A stretch of DNA of 16,493 nt from an uncultured Collinsella sp. (GCA_900550835.1 URTP01000029.1:1-16493), one strand, 5' to 3'; shown: positions 7,345-14,833, counted from the first letter of the stretch. Notes: generated by a model from the letters alone, not told the origin. Program-made: numbers and translations.

Positions 7345-8280
7345 CTAATTGACATGTTTTCCATTGTGACCGAAGGGTGTCTGAGCGTGAAGGGCAAACT
7401 TGGAGGGCGCATACCTTCCATCCATCATGCGCTCGATAAGACCCTCGAGCTCAAGCGAACCCAGGAGTTTGAGTACGCCGACGGCATCGAGCGAGACGAG
7501 CGCCGCGATGTCGTCGACCTTGAGCGGAGAGGCGATGAGCGCATGCATCACGGTCTGCTGTGTTTGATCCAGGTCGGCAATGCCGGGAGCATCGGGGCGC
7601 GAGTAGCGCAGGGTGCCGTAGATGCGTGAAATAGCCATCTCGATAGATTCCTCGTCGATGATGCAGCAGGCACCGTTCGCAATGAGGTAATTCGTGCCAC
7701 GCGACTCGGGCGATAGGATCGACCCTGGCACGGCAAGAAGTTCTCGCCCCAAATCCATAGCAGCCTCGGCTGTAGAAAACGTCCCGGAAGGCATACCCGC
7801 CTCGGATACAAAGAGGGCTTGCGACAGGGCCGCGATTACGCGATTGCGGCGCGGAAAGGCAAACTTGCGCGGACCCATGCCCCACGGAGAGATCGACACG
7901 ACCGCGCCACCCGTATCGAGCGTGCGCGTAATAAGCCCCGCGCTCGAACGCGGGTAGACCACGTCGGCGCCCGTCCCCAGCACCACGACGTGTTTGCCGC
8001 CGGCATTGACCGCAGCCCAACCCGAGGCCTGGTCACAACCGACCGCGCCGCCCGAAACTACCGTCACGCCCGCCTCGACCGCAACCTTTGCCGCAAGCTC
8101 TGCCGCGGCAAGACCATACGGAGAGGCCTTGCGCGCGCCGATGATGGAGAGCGCGGGCGTCGAAAGCACCTCGGGGTTGCCGCGCACATAGAGTGTCTGG
8201 GGTACATCAGAAAGCTCCAAAACGGTCTCGGGATACAACGCGTCACCTGGATGCAGCTCGAAGGTCCCCTCGGCCATCAT
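7345..8280 (-). CDS. dprA: DNA-processing protein DprA (Smf), divergent
   Basis: DprA binds incoming single-stranded DNA and loads RecA during natural transformation. The 311-residue protein has the Rossmann-like core: LSIIGARKASPYG (44-56), VVSGGAVGCD (74-83), VVLGTGADVVYPR (99-111), FAFPRRNRVIAALSQ (140-154) and PSGTFSTAEAAMDLGRELLAVPGSI (given here only as a region, 164-188). It ends with a winged-helix-like domain (about 230-300). The central motif differs from the usual SGLARGID, and the N-terminal SAM-like domain of longer DprA proteins is absent. Start is ATG at 8280, overlapping the comM stop (ATGATG); the ATG at 8277 is equally possible. GGAGG lies five or eight bases upstream. A longer open frame to 8436 is only antisense-quality sequence within comM. 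Confidence 0.9.
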   Translation of the reverse strand: MMAEGTFELHPGDALYPETVLELSDVPQTLYVRGNPEVLSTPALSIIGARKASPYGLAAAELAAKVAVEAGVTVVSGGAVGCDQASGWAAVNAGGKHVVVLGTGADVVYPRSSAGLITRTLDTGGAVVSISPWGMGPRKFAFPRRNRVIAALSQALFVSEAGMPSGTFSTAEAAMDLGRELLAVPGSILSPESRGTNYLIANGACCIIDEESIEMAISRIYGTLRYSRPDAPGIADLDQTQQTVMHALIASPLKVDDIAALVSLDAVGVLKLLGSLELEGLIERMMDGRYAPSKFALHAQTPFGHNGKHVN

Positions 8281-9800
8281 TGGTCCCTCCTTCCCTGGTA
8301 CATCGCCGCCTCGAGCACGTGGTCCTGCGTCACTTGCTCGCTCTCGGCGACGTCGGCGATGGTACGCGCGATACGCACCAGGCGCACGATGCCGCGGCCC
8401 GTGAGATGCGTGCGCTTCGACAGGCCGAGCACACACTTCTCCGCCGCATCATCGAGCTCAAAGGTCGAAACGACGCCGTCAATGGACCGTGTCTCGTCAT
8501 CCTCGGCCTCGGCATCAGCATCGTCCATACGGGATTCGCGCCAAGCGCGAAAAGCGCGACCGCGCACAACGTAGTCACGTAACTCAGCTGACGACATACC
8601 CTCCGCGCCCTCGATAATCACCTGAGGGTCGGGACGGGTCACATCGATCATCATGTCGATACGGTCGGCCAAAGGACCGCGCAGTTTAGACCGATAGCGC
8701 TCGACCATCGCCGCCGAGCAGCGACACGGTACCTCACGATCGCCCAAAAAGCCGCAGGGGCAGGGATTGCTCGCAGCCAGCAGCTGAAAGCGCGACGGGA
8801 AGGTAAAAGCCCCGTCGACGCGTACGATCCTGACGTAGCCGCGTTCGATGGGCTGACGCAGCGTCTGCAGCACACCCGTGGGAAACTCAGCAAGCTCGTC
8901 CAAAAAGAGCACGCCGCCATGAGCAAGGCTGATCTCACCCGGGTGCACCGGGCGCCCACCGCCGATAAGACCTGCGGTCGAAATACTGTGATGGGGGCTG
9001 CGGAAGGGCCGGTGCCCCGCCAACAAGCCATCAATGTTCTCACCCAAAACCGAATGGATGCACAGCGCCTCCTGTTGATCCTCAACGGAAAGCTCGGGCA
9101 GGATGCCGGTCATACGACGCGCGAGCATCGTCTTGCCCGATCCCGGGGACCCGATCATGAGCAAGCCGAGTTCTCCTGCCGCCGCAAGCGCCATGCCGCG
9201 CTTGGCGACCTCCTGCCCCAGTACGTCGGCATAGTCGAGCTCGGGCTCAAAGGTCGCCTCGAGCACTTCAGAATCCAAGTAGTGCCGCGCGGCATCGCCC
9301 ATGCCATGGGCAAGCTGAGACAAATGATCGATAAATCCGCAATCCACGCCCGCAAGCGGCACATGCTGATCGGACCTGCCGGCGATAAAGGACAGCCCCA
9401 TATCACGCGCCAATAGCTGAAACGCCACCTCGCCCTTGACGGGAAGCACCGTACCGTCCAAGCCGAGCTCGCCGGCGATAAGGCAGCGATCGAGGTTGTC
9501 ACGGGGAATCTGCCCATCGGCCGCCAGAACCGCGATGGCGATGGGCAGATCAAAGCCGCTACCGGTCTTGCGAATATCGCCAGGCGCCAGATTGACCGTA
9601 ATGCCCGAGCGCGGGATTTCGAACCCGGCGGAGCGCATCGCGCAGCGAATACGACCGCGTGACTCCATCACCTCCATACTCGGAATGCCGAGCATCTGAA
9701 TGCCCGGAACGCCGCCGGCAAGCGAGACCTCGACCGTGACGTGAATCGCCTCGACGCCACGGATGCAGGCCGCGTGAACGGCAAACGTCTCGAACGCCAT
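8277..9800 (-). CDS. comM: YifB/ComM family AAA+ ATPase (Mg-chelatase-like)
   Basis: ComM is a hexameric AAA+ helicase that promotes branch migration during natural transformation; YifB homologues are widespread. The 507-residue product has an N-terminal Lon-protease-like fold (HVTVEVSLAGGVPGIQMLGI, 20-39, and ITVNLAPGDIRKTGSGFDLP, 67-86). Then comes Walker A GSPGSGKT (217-224), Walker B GVLFLDELAEFP (296-307), sensor-like LLAASNPCPCGFLGD (340-354) with paired cysteines, and a C-terminal Mg-chelatase-type helical domain. Start is ATG at 9800, overlapping the yraN stop as TGATG, with AGG seven bases upstream. A TTG five codons earlier is less likely. Its neighbour dprA supports a DNA-uptake role; I see no pilus genes here. 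Confidence 0.94.
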   Translation of the reverse strand: MAFETFAVHAACIRGVEAIHVTVEVSLAGGVPGIQMLGIPSMEVMESRGRIRCAMRSAGFEIPRSGITVNLAPGDIRKTGSGFDLPIAIAVLAADGQIPRDNLDRCLIAGELGLDGTVLPVKGEVAFQLLARDMGLSFIAGRSDQHVPLAGVDCGFIDHLSQLAHGMGDAARHYLDSEVLEATFEPELDYADVLGQEVAKRGMALAAAGELGLLMIGSPGSGKTMLARRMTGILPELSVEDQQEALCIHSVLGENIDGLLAGHRPFRSPHHSISTAGLIGGGRPVHPGEISLAHGGVLFLDELAEFPTGVLQTLRQPIERGYVRIVRVDGAFTFPSRFQLLAASNPCPCGFLGDREVPCRCSAAMVERYRSKLRGPLADRIDMMIDVTRPDPQVIIEGAEGMSSAELRDYVVRGRAFRAWRESRMDDADAEAEDDETRSIDGVVSTFELDDAAEKCVLGLSKRTHLTGRGIVRLVRIARTIADVAESEQVTQDHVLEAAMYQGRRDQ

Positions 9801-10285
9801 CACGACACCTGCCAATCGAACGCGTTGTACTGATGCTCGATCTCAGCGATATGCCCGCCGCGAATGGTGACACCCACGGCATCGAAGCGAATCGCCTTGA
9901 GCGGATAATGATCCATGAGATAGCAACTTGCGATGCGGCGGTAGCGGCGTTGCTTTTGGGCGTCCACGGCCTCCTCGGGAAAGACCCGCGTGCTGCAATC
10001 CAGTGCGACGCGTCTGGTCTTGACCTCGGCCATCACCACGACATCGTCGAGCTCATCGAGCAGCACCAGATCGGCCTCGCCCTCGGTGCAACGATAACCC
10101 TGCTCCAGCAAGGTGTAGCCGCGCTCGTTAAAGTAGTCGATGGTGATCAGCTCGCCCAGCATGCCCAGCTCGCGGGGACTGAGCCCCTTGATAAACTCGG
10201 GCGTCATCGCCCCGCAGTCGAGCTCGCCGTTTTCCCAACGCTCCTTGAGCTGCTGCGTCTTGCTCTTTTTGCTTGCGGCACTCAT
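9800..10285 (-). CDS. yraN: UPF0102 family endonuclease-like protein YraN
   Basis: YraN proteins are small PD-(D/E)XK-fold proteins of unclear role, often beside rnhB, comM and dprA. The 161-residue product has GELITIDYFNERGY (44-57), GEADLVLL (69-76) and VMAEVKTRR (84-92), which supply the Glu, Asp and Glu-x-Lys of the nuclease site. The family is normally near 120 residues; here about 40 extra N-terminal residues, Lys-rich and then a short helical stretch, come before the conserved domain. Start is ATG at 10285-10283, with AAGGAGA five bases upstream. The upstream frame to 10375 has no such site. It is first in a chain with comM, dprA, trmFO and xer. The biochemical function remains unknown. 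Confidence 0.88.
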   Translation of the reverse strand: MSAASKKSKTQQLKERWENGELDCGAMTPEFIKGLSPRELGMLGELITIDYFNERGYTLLEQGYRCTEGEADLVLLDELDDVVVMAEVKTRRVALDCSTRVFPEEAVDAQKQRRYRRIASCYLMDHYPLKAIRFDAVGVTIRGGHIAEIEHQYNAFDWQVS

Positions 10286-10338
10286 GGGGTCTCCTTTCCC
10301 GCACGCTGCATTGCCCCGATGATGAGGGCACCTTTCAT
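10282..10338 (-). CDS. Possible 18-codon upstream peptide overlapping yraN
   Basis: A short open frame encodes MKGALIIGAMQRAGKETP and stops in a TGA that overlaps the yraN ATG (ATGA). The yraN ribosome binding site lies inside its last codons. There is no ribosome binding site in front of its own ATG. A weak TACTTA box ends five bases before the ATG, which would fit a leaderless start. It resembles no peptide I recognise, and it may be chance. Confidence 0.22.
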   Translation of the reverse strand: MKGALIIGAMQRAGKETP

Positions 10339-10383
10339 GCGGGTAAGTACCGGAAGCAAACCAAAAGCTGACCAAATGCCGTC

Positions 10384-10425
10384 AAAAAACGGGCCGTACG
10401 CAGCAATGGTGTTGCATACGGCCCG
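10384..10425 (-). terminator. Rho-independent terminator after rnhB
   Basis: On the minus strand a 9-bp GC-rich stem (CGGGCCGTA with TACGGCCCG) with a loop that can pair further (TTGC/GCAA type) is followed by TTTTTT. It lies 49 bases past the rnhB stop and marks the boundary with the yraN cluster. Confidence 0.92.
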
Positions 10426-10474
10426 CTACCAGCAGGTTTATAAAACCCCTGAGGTCCCTGTCTCCACAATTGAC

Positions 10475-11263
10475 CTAGAAAAGGCGCTCAGTCTGCAGAA
10501 AGTTTCCGCAAAAGCTCACGCGGTGCAGTGGACAAAGTCCATGTTTGCGAATGGCCTCGATATGCTCGGGGCTTGCATAGCCCTTCGACTCGGCCAGATG
10601 GTACTCGGGATACTCGGCATCGTACTCGACCATCATCTCATCACGCGTGACCTTGGCCATGATGGACGCCGCGGCGATACAGGCGATCTTGGCATCGCCC
10701 TTCACCACGTCGCGCTCGTTGGGAACGGCGCCCAAGGGGTTACCGTCCATAAGCACGCAATCGGGCTCGAGCCCCGTATCGGCCACGGCGCCCGCGACAG
10801 CGGCTCGAATGGCGCGGGCCATGCCCATCTCATCGATATCCTTAGGCGCGATATGGCAAAAACCAATTGCCGTCGCCACCTCGGCAATCTTCACTGAGAG
10901 CAACTCGCGGCGCGCCGGCGTGAGCTTTTTGGAATCGTTGATGCCCCAGACGCGCGGCTCCATAGGAAGGCAGACGGCGCATACCGTCAAAGGACCGGCC
11001 ACCGATCCGCGACCCACCTCGTCGACACCAACGACTACCCCATCGCCGCCAAGCTCATGCATAAGCTCGTACATGTCATTGACGCGCTCGCGCTCGGCAA
11101 GTTCCTTGGCATGGCGCTTAAGAGCACGCTCGCAAGCCTTGATCACCTGCTGGCGCGGGTCCTCGCGATAATGCTCCACGAGGGCGGGGATCTCCTCAAA
11201 CGTAGCGCTCGCCAACTCACCGGCAACCTGCGATGCCGAAACCGAGCTCGTCATATTGGCCAT
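10475..11263 (-). CDS. rnhB: Ribonuclease HII
   Basis: RNase HII cleaves RNA in RNA/DNA hybrids and removes single ribonucleotides from DNA. The 262-residue protein has GVDEVGRGSVAGPL (79-92) with catalytic Asp81 and Glu82 and the GRG loop, INDSKKLTP (108-116), MDGNP with Asp173, AAASIMAKVTRD ending in Asp208, and SKGYASPEH with the junction-sensing Tyr229. About 75 residues precede the catalytic domain, including a DPR and a basic, helical ALKRHAKELAERERV; the Bacillus-type long RNase HII has a similar extension. Start is ATG at 11263-11261, chosen because GGAGG lies seven bases upstream; an ATG six codons earlier contains this site. It begins 30 bases beyond the rplS terminator, so read-through is likely. 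Confidence 0.95.
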   Translation of the reverse strand: MANMTSSVSASQVAGELASATFEEIPALVEHYREDPRQQVIKACERALKRHAKELAERERVNDMYELMHELGGDGVVVGVDEVGRGSVAGPLTVCAVCLPMEPRVWGINDSKKLTPARRELLSVKIAEVATAIGFCHIAPKDIDEMGMARAIRAAVAGAVADTGLEPDCVLMDGNPLGAVPNERDVVKGDAKIACIAAASIMAKVTRDEMMVEYDAEYPEYHLAESKGYASPEHIEAIRKHGLCPLHRVSFCGNFLQTERLF

Positions 11264-11292
11264 ACCAGGCCCTCCTTGCATGCAAATCAGAT

Positions 11293-11322
11293 AAAAAGAA
11301 GGGCCACCCGAAGGTGACCCTT
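11293..11322 (-). terminator. Rho-independent terminator after rplS
   Basis: As RNA on the minus strand, AAGGGUCACC pairs with GGUGGCCCUU (10 bp including one G-U) around a UUCG tetraloop closed by C-G, followed by CTTTTTATC. It lies 34 bases past the rplS stop. It is strong, yet rnhB starts just beyond it with no clear promoter of its own, so partial read-through is expected. Confidence 0.9.
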
Positions 11323-11356
11323 GTGTCCAAACGAGTGGACAGACGCTGCGATCTTC

Positions 11357-11698
11357 TTAGCGCTTCTCGGGGATGCGAGCAGCCTTGCCCACCTTGTCGC
11401 GGAGGTAGTACAGCTTGGCGCGACGGACGCGACCATGACGAACGACCTCGAGCTTGGCGATCTTGGGGCTGTGAAGCGGGAAGGTACGCTCAACACCGAC
11501 ACCGAAGGACATCTTGCGGACGGTGAAGGTCTCGCGGGCACCGGCGCCGGCCATGCGGATGACGTCGCCCTGGAAGACCTGAATGCGCTCGCGGTCGCCT
11601 TCCTTAATGCGGTAGTGAACCTTGACGTTGTCGGCGACGCGAACCTGAGGAATGTCCTCGCGGATCTGCTGACGCTCGATTGCGCGGATGTAATCCAT
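11357..11698 (-). CDS. rplS: 50S ribosomal protein L19
   Basis: L19 sits at the 30S-50S interface of the ribosome. The 113-residue product matches the family length (about 114) and shows DNVKVHYRIKEGDRERIQVF near residues 23-42, GDVIRMAGAGARETFTVRK, FGVGVERTFPLHSP and the basic end RRAKLYYLRDKVGKAARI. The start is ATG at 11698-11696 with AAGGA seven bases upstream; a TTG two codons earlier is rejected. Unlike Bacillus, no trmD precedes it here; it has its own promoter, a leader hairpin and its own terminator, so it is a single-gene unit with possible read-through to rnhB. Confidence 0.97.
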   Translation of the reverse strand: MDYIRAIERQQIREDIPQVRVADNVKVHYRIKEGDRERIQVFQGDVIRMAGAGARETFTVRKMSFGVGVERTFPLHSPKIAKLEVVRHGRVRRAKLYYLRDKVGKAARIPEKR

Positions 11699-11722
11699 GT
11701 GCAATTCCTTACTCTTCTAGAG

Positions 11723-11746
11723 GTGCCGTACCACCTTGGCCGGCAC
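11723..11746 (-). promoter_or_regulatory. Hairpin in the rplS leader
   Basis: In the 62-base leader, GTGCCG (11746-11741) pairs with CGGCAC (11728-11723). The loop can extend the stem with GCC/GGT. It ends about a dozen bases before the ribosome binding site. L19 leader RNAs are known in Bacillota; whether this is an equivalent is inference. Confidence 0.4.
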
Positions 11747-11767
11747 GTAGTTGAACAAACGTATTCG

Positions 11768-11795
11768 AGTATACACGCGCGGGTTTCTGCTGCAA
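11768..11795 (-). promoter_or_regulatory. Promoter of rplS
   Basis: On the minus strand TTGCAG (11795-11790) and TATACT (11773-11768) are 16 bases apart; reading CTTGCA as the -35 gives 17. TATACT is close to the consensus -10. The expected start of transcription is near 11761. Confidence 0.68.
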
Positions 11796-11841
11796 GAACA
11801 TTTTTTCACGCAGACAAAAAGACAAAACCCGCACATGATAA

Positions 11842-11869
11842 CCGCCCGTCTCACGAATGAGACGGGCGG
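11842..11869 (-). terminator. Hairpin after ppdK, probable terminator
   Basis: A perfect 12-bp inverted repeat (CCGCCCGTCTCA with TGAGACGGGCGG, four-base loop TTCG on the minus strand) begins 38 bases past the ppdK stop. It is very stable, but only TTATC follows it, so the U-run is poor. It probably ends or protects the ppdK message. Confidence 0.65.
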
Positions 11870-11907
11870 CATGAAGGGGGCTACGCTAGGCGTCTAAACC
11901 CAAAACG

Positions 11908-14658
11908 TTAGGCGGAACGCTTGGCCTCGAGCTTGGCCTGAGCGGCAGCCAGGCGCGCGAGGGGCACGCGATAGGGCGAGCAGGACACGTAGTCCACGTC
12001 GGCCACGTTAAACAGGCCCTTGATGGACTTGGGGTCGCCGCCGTGTTCGCCGCACACGCCAAAGTGCATGTCGGGATTGGTGGCGCGGCCCTTCTCGACG
12101 GCCAAGCGCACGAGCTCCAGCACCGCCGCGTCGATGGTCTCGAAGGGGTTGTCTTTCAGGATCTTTTTATGCATGTACAGCGGGATGAACTTGGCCTCGG
12201 CGTCATCGCGCGAGAAGCCAAAGGTCGTCTGGGTGAGGTCGTTGGTGCCAAAGCAGAAGAAGTCGGCATGATGGGCGATCTCGTCAGCGACCATGCAGGC
12301 ACGCGGCAGCTCGAGCATCGTGCCCACGGGAATATTGAGCTCGACGCCTTCCTCGGCGGAAACCTCGGCGATCACGCGCTCGATAACCTCGCGGGTCTGG
12401 ACATGCTCGGCCGTGATGGAAACGAGCGGAACCATGATCTCGGGGCGCGGGTCGACACCCTCCTTGATAAGGCGGGCAGCGGCCGTGGCGACGGCGCGAA
12501 CCTGCATGAGCGGCAGATCGCCAAAGACGACGGACAGGCGCACGCCGCGCAAGCCCAGCATGGGGTTGGACTCGACCATGCCGTCAATGCGACGCAGGCG
12601 GGCGCGCAGGGCAGTGAGCTCCTCCTCGGGAGCGCCGGCGGCCTCCTTCTTGGTGATGGCGACCTCGAGCTCGCGAGGATTATCCAGGAACTCATGAAGC
12701 GGCGGATCGAGCAGGCGGACGACCACATCGCGACCGGACATGGTCTTGAACATCGCCAGGAAGTCCTCGGTCTGAACCTTGAGCAAGTCGGCCAGGGCCT
12801 GCTGCTTCACGGCCTCATCGTCAGACAGGATAAAGCTCTGGATGATGTTCTTGCGATCGCCCAGGAACATATGCTCGGTGCGGCACAGGCCGATGGCCTC
12901 GGCGCCAAACTCGAGCGCGAGCGCGGCATCCTCGGGGTTGTCGGCGTTGACGCGCACGTGGTTGGCGTGGCCGCAGGTCTCGTCCAAGCGAATCTCGTCG
13001 GCCCAGGACAGGATGGTGTCCAGGTCGCCGGTGAGCTCGGCCGAAACCAGGTCGACGGCGCCGTCGACGACGATGCCCTGGGTACCGTCGATGGAGATGA
13101 CATCACCCTCGCGCAGCACGCGGTCGCTGCCCTCGATGTGCACGACCTTCTCGGCAGCGTCGATATGGAAGCGCTCGACACCGCAGACGCAGGGCGTACC
13201 CATGCCGCGGGCGATAACGGCGGCATGGCTCGTCTTGCCGCCATGGCTGGTCAGGATGCCCTCGGCGGCGACCATACCCTTCAGGTCATCGGGGTTGGTC
13301 TCCCAACGAACCAGAATGACCTTGTGACCCTCGTTGGCGCGCGCGACGGCGTCGTCACTCGAGAACACGACCTCGCCCACGGCGGCACCGGGGCTGGCGT
13401 TAAGGCCGCTGGCCAGGGCCTCGTACTTCTTGGAGGCGTCGAACTGCGGGTGCAGGAGCTGATCGAGCTGCGCGGGATCGATGCGGCTCACGGCCTCCTC
13501 GCGGGTGATGAGGCCCTCCTCGACCATCTCGATAGCGATGCGCAGCGCGGCGGTAGCGGTGCGCTTGCCCACGCGAGTCTGAAGCATCCAAAGTTTACCC
13601 TGCTCGATGGTGAATTCGATATCGCACATGTCGCGATAGTGATCCTCGAGCGTCAGGAACACGCGCTCGAGCTCCTCACCTGCAGACTCGAGGCCCGGGG
13701 TAGTCTTGAGGTCGGCGATGGGCTCGGTGTTACGGATGCCGGCGACGACGTCCTCGCCCTGGGCGTTGACCAGAAAGTCGCCGTAGAACTCCTTGGTGCC
13801 GTCGGCCGGGTTGCGCGTAAAGGCGACGCCGGTCGCAGAGGTCTCCCCCTTGTTGCCAAAGGCCATGGCCTGGACGTTGACGGCAGTACCGAGCTCGTCG
13901 GAAATGCCGTGCTGCATGCGGTAGATGCAGGCGCGCTCGTTCATCCAACTGCCAAAGACGGCCTGGATGGCAAGGCGCAGCTGAAGCTCAGGATCGTACG
14001 GGAAGACGGGCTTGCCGTCGGCGACCTCGAGCTCGGGATACAGGACGGCCTCGACGTTCTCGGAGAAGATGCCCTTAAAGGTCTCGACGAGCTCCTGCAG
14101 ATCCTCGGCCGAAAGCTCGGAATCGACACGAACGCCAGCGACCAGGCGGGCCTGGGTCAGGGCGTTCTCGAATTGATCGGCATCGACGCCCATGACGACG
14201 TTGGAGAACATCTGGATAAAGCGACGGTAGCTGTCCCAGGCAAAGCGCGGGTTCTGCGTCTGCGCGATAAGGCCCTGGACGGAATCGTCGTTGAGGCCCA
14301 GGTTGAGGACCGTGTCCATCATGCCGGGCATAGAGAACGGAGCGCCCGAGCGAACCGACACGAGCAGCGGATCGGAGGCATCGCCGAGTTTCTTGCCGCA
14401 ACGGGCCTCGAGGTCCGCCTCGGCGGCAACGATCTCATCAAGTGCGCCTTCGGGCCAGACGTTGCCGGCACCGGAGTACTCGACACAGGTCTGGCAGGTA
14501 ATGGTAAAGCCACCGGGAACCGGCAGGCCGATACGGCTCATCTCGGCAAGGTTAGCGCCCTTGCCACCAAGCACGAAGTTCATGGATTTGTCGCCCTCAG
14601 TGACACAGGTGCCCTGGGCGTCGGTTCCAAAACGGTAAACCCTCTTGCAATCGCTCAC
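11908..14658 (-). CDS. ppdK: Pyruvate, phosphate dikinase
   Basis: PPDK interconverts pyruvate, ATP and phosphate with PEP, AMP and pyrophosphate; in anaerobes it can run in either direction. The 916-residue protein has the N-terminal ATP-grasp part (GGKGANLAEM near 31; SVRSGAPFSMPGMMDTVLNL as 101-120). The swivelling domain has GGKTSHAAVIARGMGTPC (473-490) with catalytic His478 and Thr476, the usual target of the regulatory protein. A C-terminal PEP-binding barrel ends with GTNDLTQTTFGFSRDD and CGEHGGDP. Start is GTG at 14658-14656 with AGGGGA six bases upstream; a GTG seven codons earlier would include that site. It follows ppsR and an unusual control region. It ends in AKLEAKRSA before a 12-bp hairpin. 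Confidence 0.96.
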   Translation of the reverse strand: MSDCKRVYRFGTDAQGTCVTEGDKSMNFVLGGKGANLAEMSRIGLPVPGGFTITCQTCVEYSGAGNVWPEGALDEIVAAEADLEARCGKKLGDASDPLLVSVRSGAPFSMPGMMDTVLNLGLNDDSVQGLIAQTQNPRFAWDSYRRFIQMFSNVVMGVDADQFENALTQARLVAGVRVDSELSAEDLQELVETFKGIFSENVEAVLYPELEVADGKPVFPYDPELQLRLAIQAVFGSWMNERACIYRMQHGISDELGTAVNVQAMAFGNKGETSATGVAFTRNPADGTKEFYGDFLVNAQGEDVVAGIRNTEPIADLKTTPGLESAGEELERVFLTLEDHYRDMCDIEFTIEQGKLWMLQTRVGKRTATAALRIAIEMVEEGLITREEAVSRIDPAQLDQLLHPQFDASKKYEALASGLNASPGAAVGEVVFSSDDAVARANEGHKVILVRWETNPDDLKGMVAAEGILTSHGGKTSHAAVIARGMGTPCVCGVERFHIDAAEKVVHIEGSDRVLREGDVISIDGTQGIVVDGAVDLVSAELTGDLDTILSWADEIRLDETCGHANHVRVNADNPEDAALALEFGAEAIGLCRTEHMFLGDRKNIIQSFILSDDEAVKQQALADLLKVQTEDFLAMFKTMSGRDVVVRLLDPPLHEFLDNPRELEVAITKKEAAGAPEEELTALRARLRRIDGMVESNPMLGLRGVRLSVVFGDLPLMQVRAVATAAARLIKEGVDPRPEIMVPLVSITAEHVQTREVIERVIAEVSAEEGVELNIPVGTMLELPRACMVADEIAHHADFFCFGTNDLTQTTFGFSRDDAEAKFIPLYMHKKILKDNPFETIDAAVLELVRLAVEKGRATNPDMHFGVCGEHGGDPKSIKGLFNVADVDYVSCSPYRVPLARLAAAQAKLEAKRSA

Positions 14659-14707
14659 GATACTTCCCCTTCCATGCACTTACGCGCACGACCGTGGTAA
14701 CGAATCG

Positions 14708-14747
14708 ACCCGCCGAATGCGAGCCGTGAGGGTACTATACGGCGGGT
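14708..14747 (-). promoter_or_regulatory. Candidate ppdK promoter with flanking inverted repeat
   Basis: TATAGT (14739-14734 on the minus strand) is a good -10 box; no clear -35 is seen. Perfect 8-base arms ACCCGCCG and CGGCGGGT (14708-14715 and 14740-14747) flank it, one directly upstream of the -10 and one downstream of the expected start near 14727. This could be an operator or, less likely, a leader hairpin. The gap from 14659 to 14955 holds no gene. Confidence 0.45.
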
Positions 14748-14780
14748 TTTGGGCGGGCTTGCGCAGAGGGCGCGGGGGTT

Positions 14781-14828
14781 GGTAAACGTGGTAAATATGG
14801 CGGTAAACGGTAGGTAAAGTTGGTTACC
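14781..14828. repeat. Phased GGTAAA direct repeats upstream of ppdK
   Basis: GGTAAA occurs at 14781, 14790, 14802 and 14813, spaced 9, 12 and 11 bases, followed by GGTTACC at 14822. One inverted copy (TTTACC) lies at 14888-14893. The cluster is about one helical turn per unit and sits 54-101 bases before the expected ppdK start, a typical place for an activator. The protein that binds is unknown. Confidence 0.6.
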
Positions 14829-14833
14829 TTATG

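Noticed and set aside
8281..8436. Extension of dprA to an earlier start at 8436
   Set aside because: The 52 extra residues are Arg-rich and unlike DprA, and lie within the conserved C-terminal part of comM in another frame. A good ribosome binding site precedes the ATG at 8280.
11277..11286. TTGCATGCAA palindrome near the rnhB ribosome binding site as an operator
   Set aside because: A ten-base palindrome is expected by chance in a window of this size, and no promoter is visible next to it.
12043..14700. Very long open frame (about 885 codons) on the plus strand opposite ppdK
   Set aside because: It mirrors ppdK codon by codon; GC-rich codon bias leaves the opposite frame open. It has no ribosome binding site and no recognisable domain, and PPDK on the other strand is certain.
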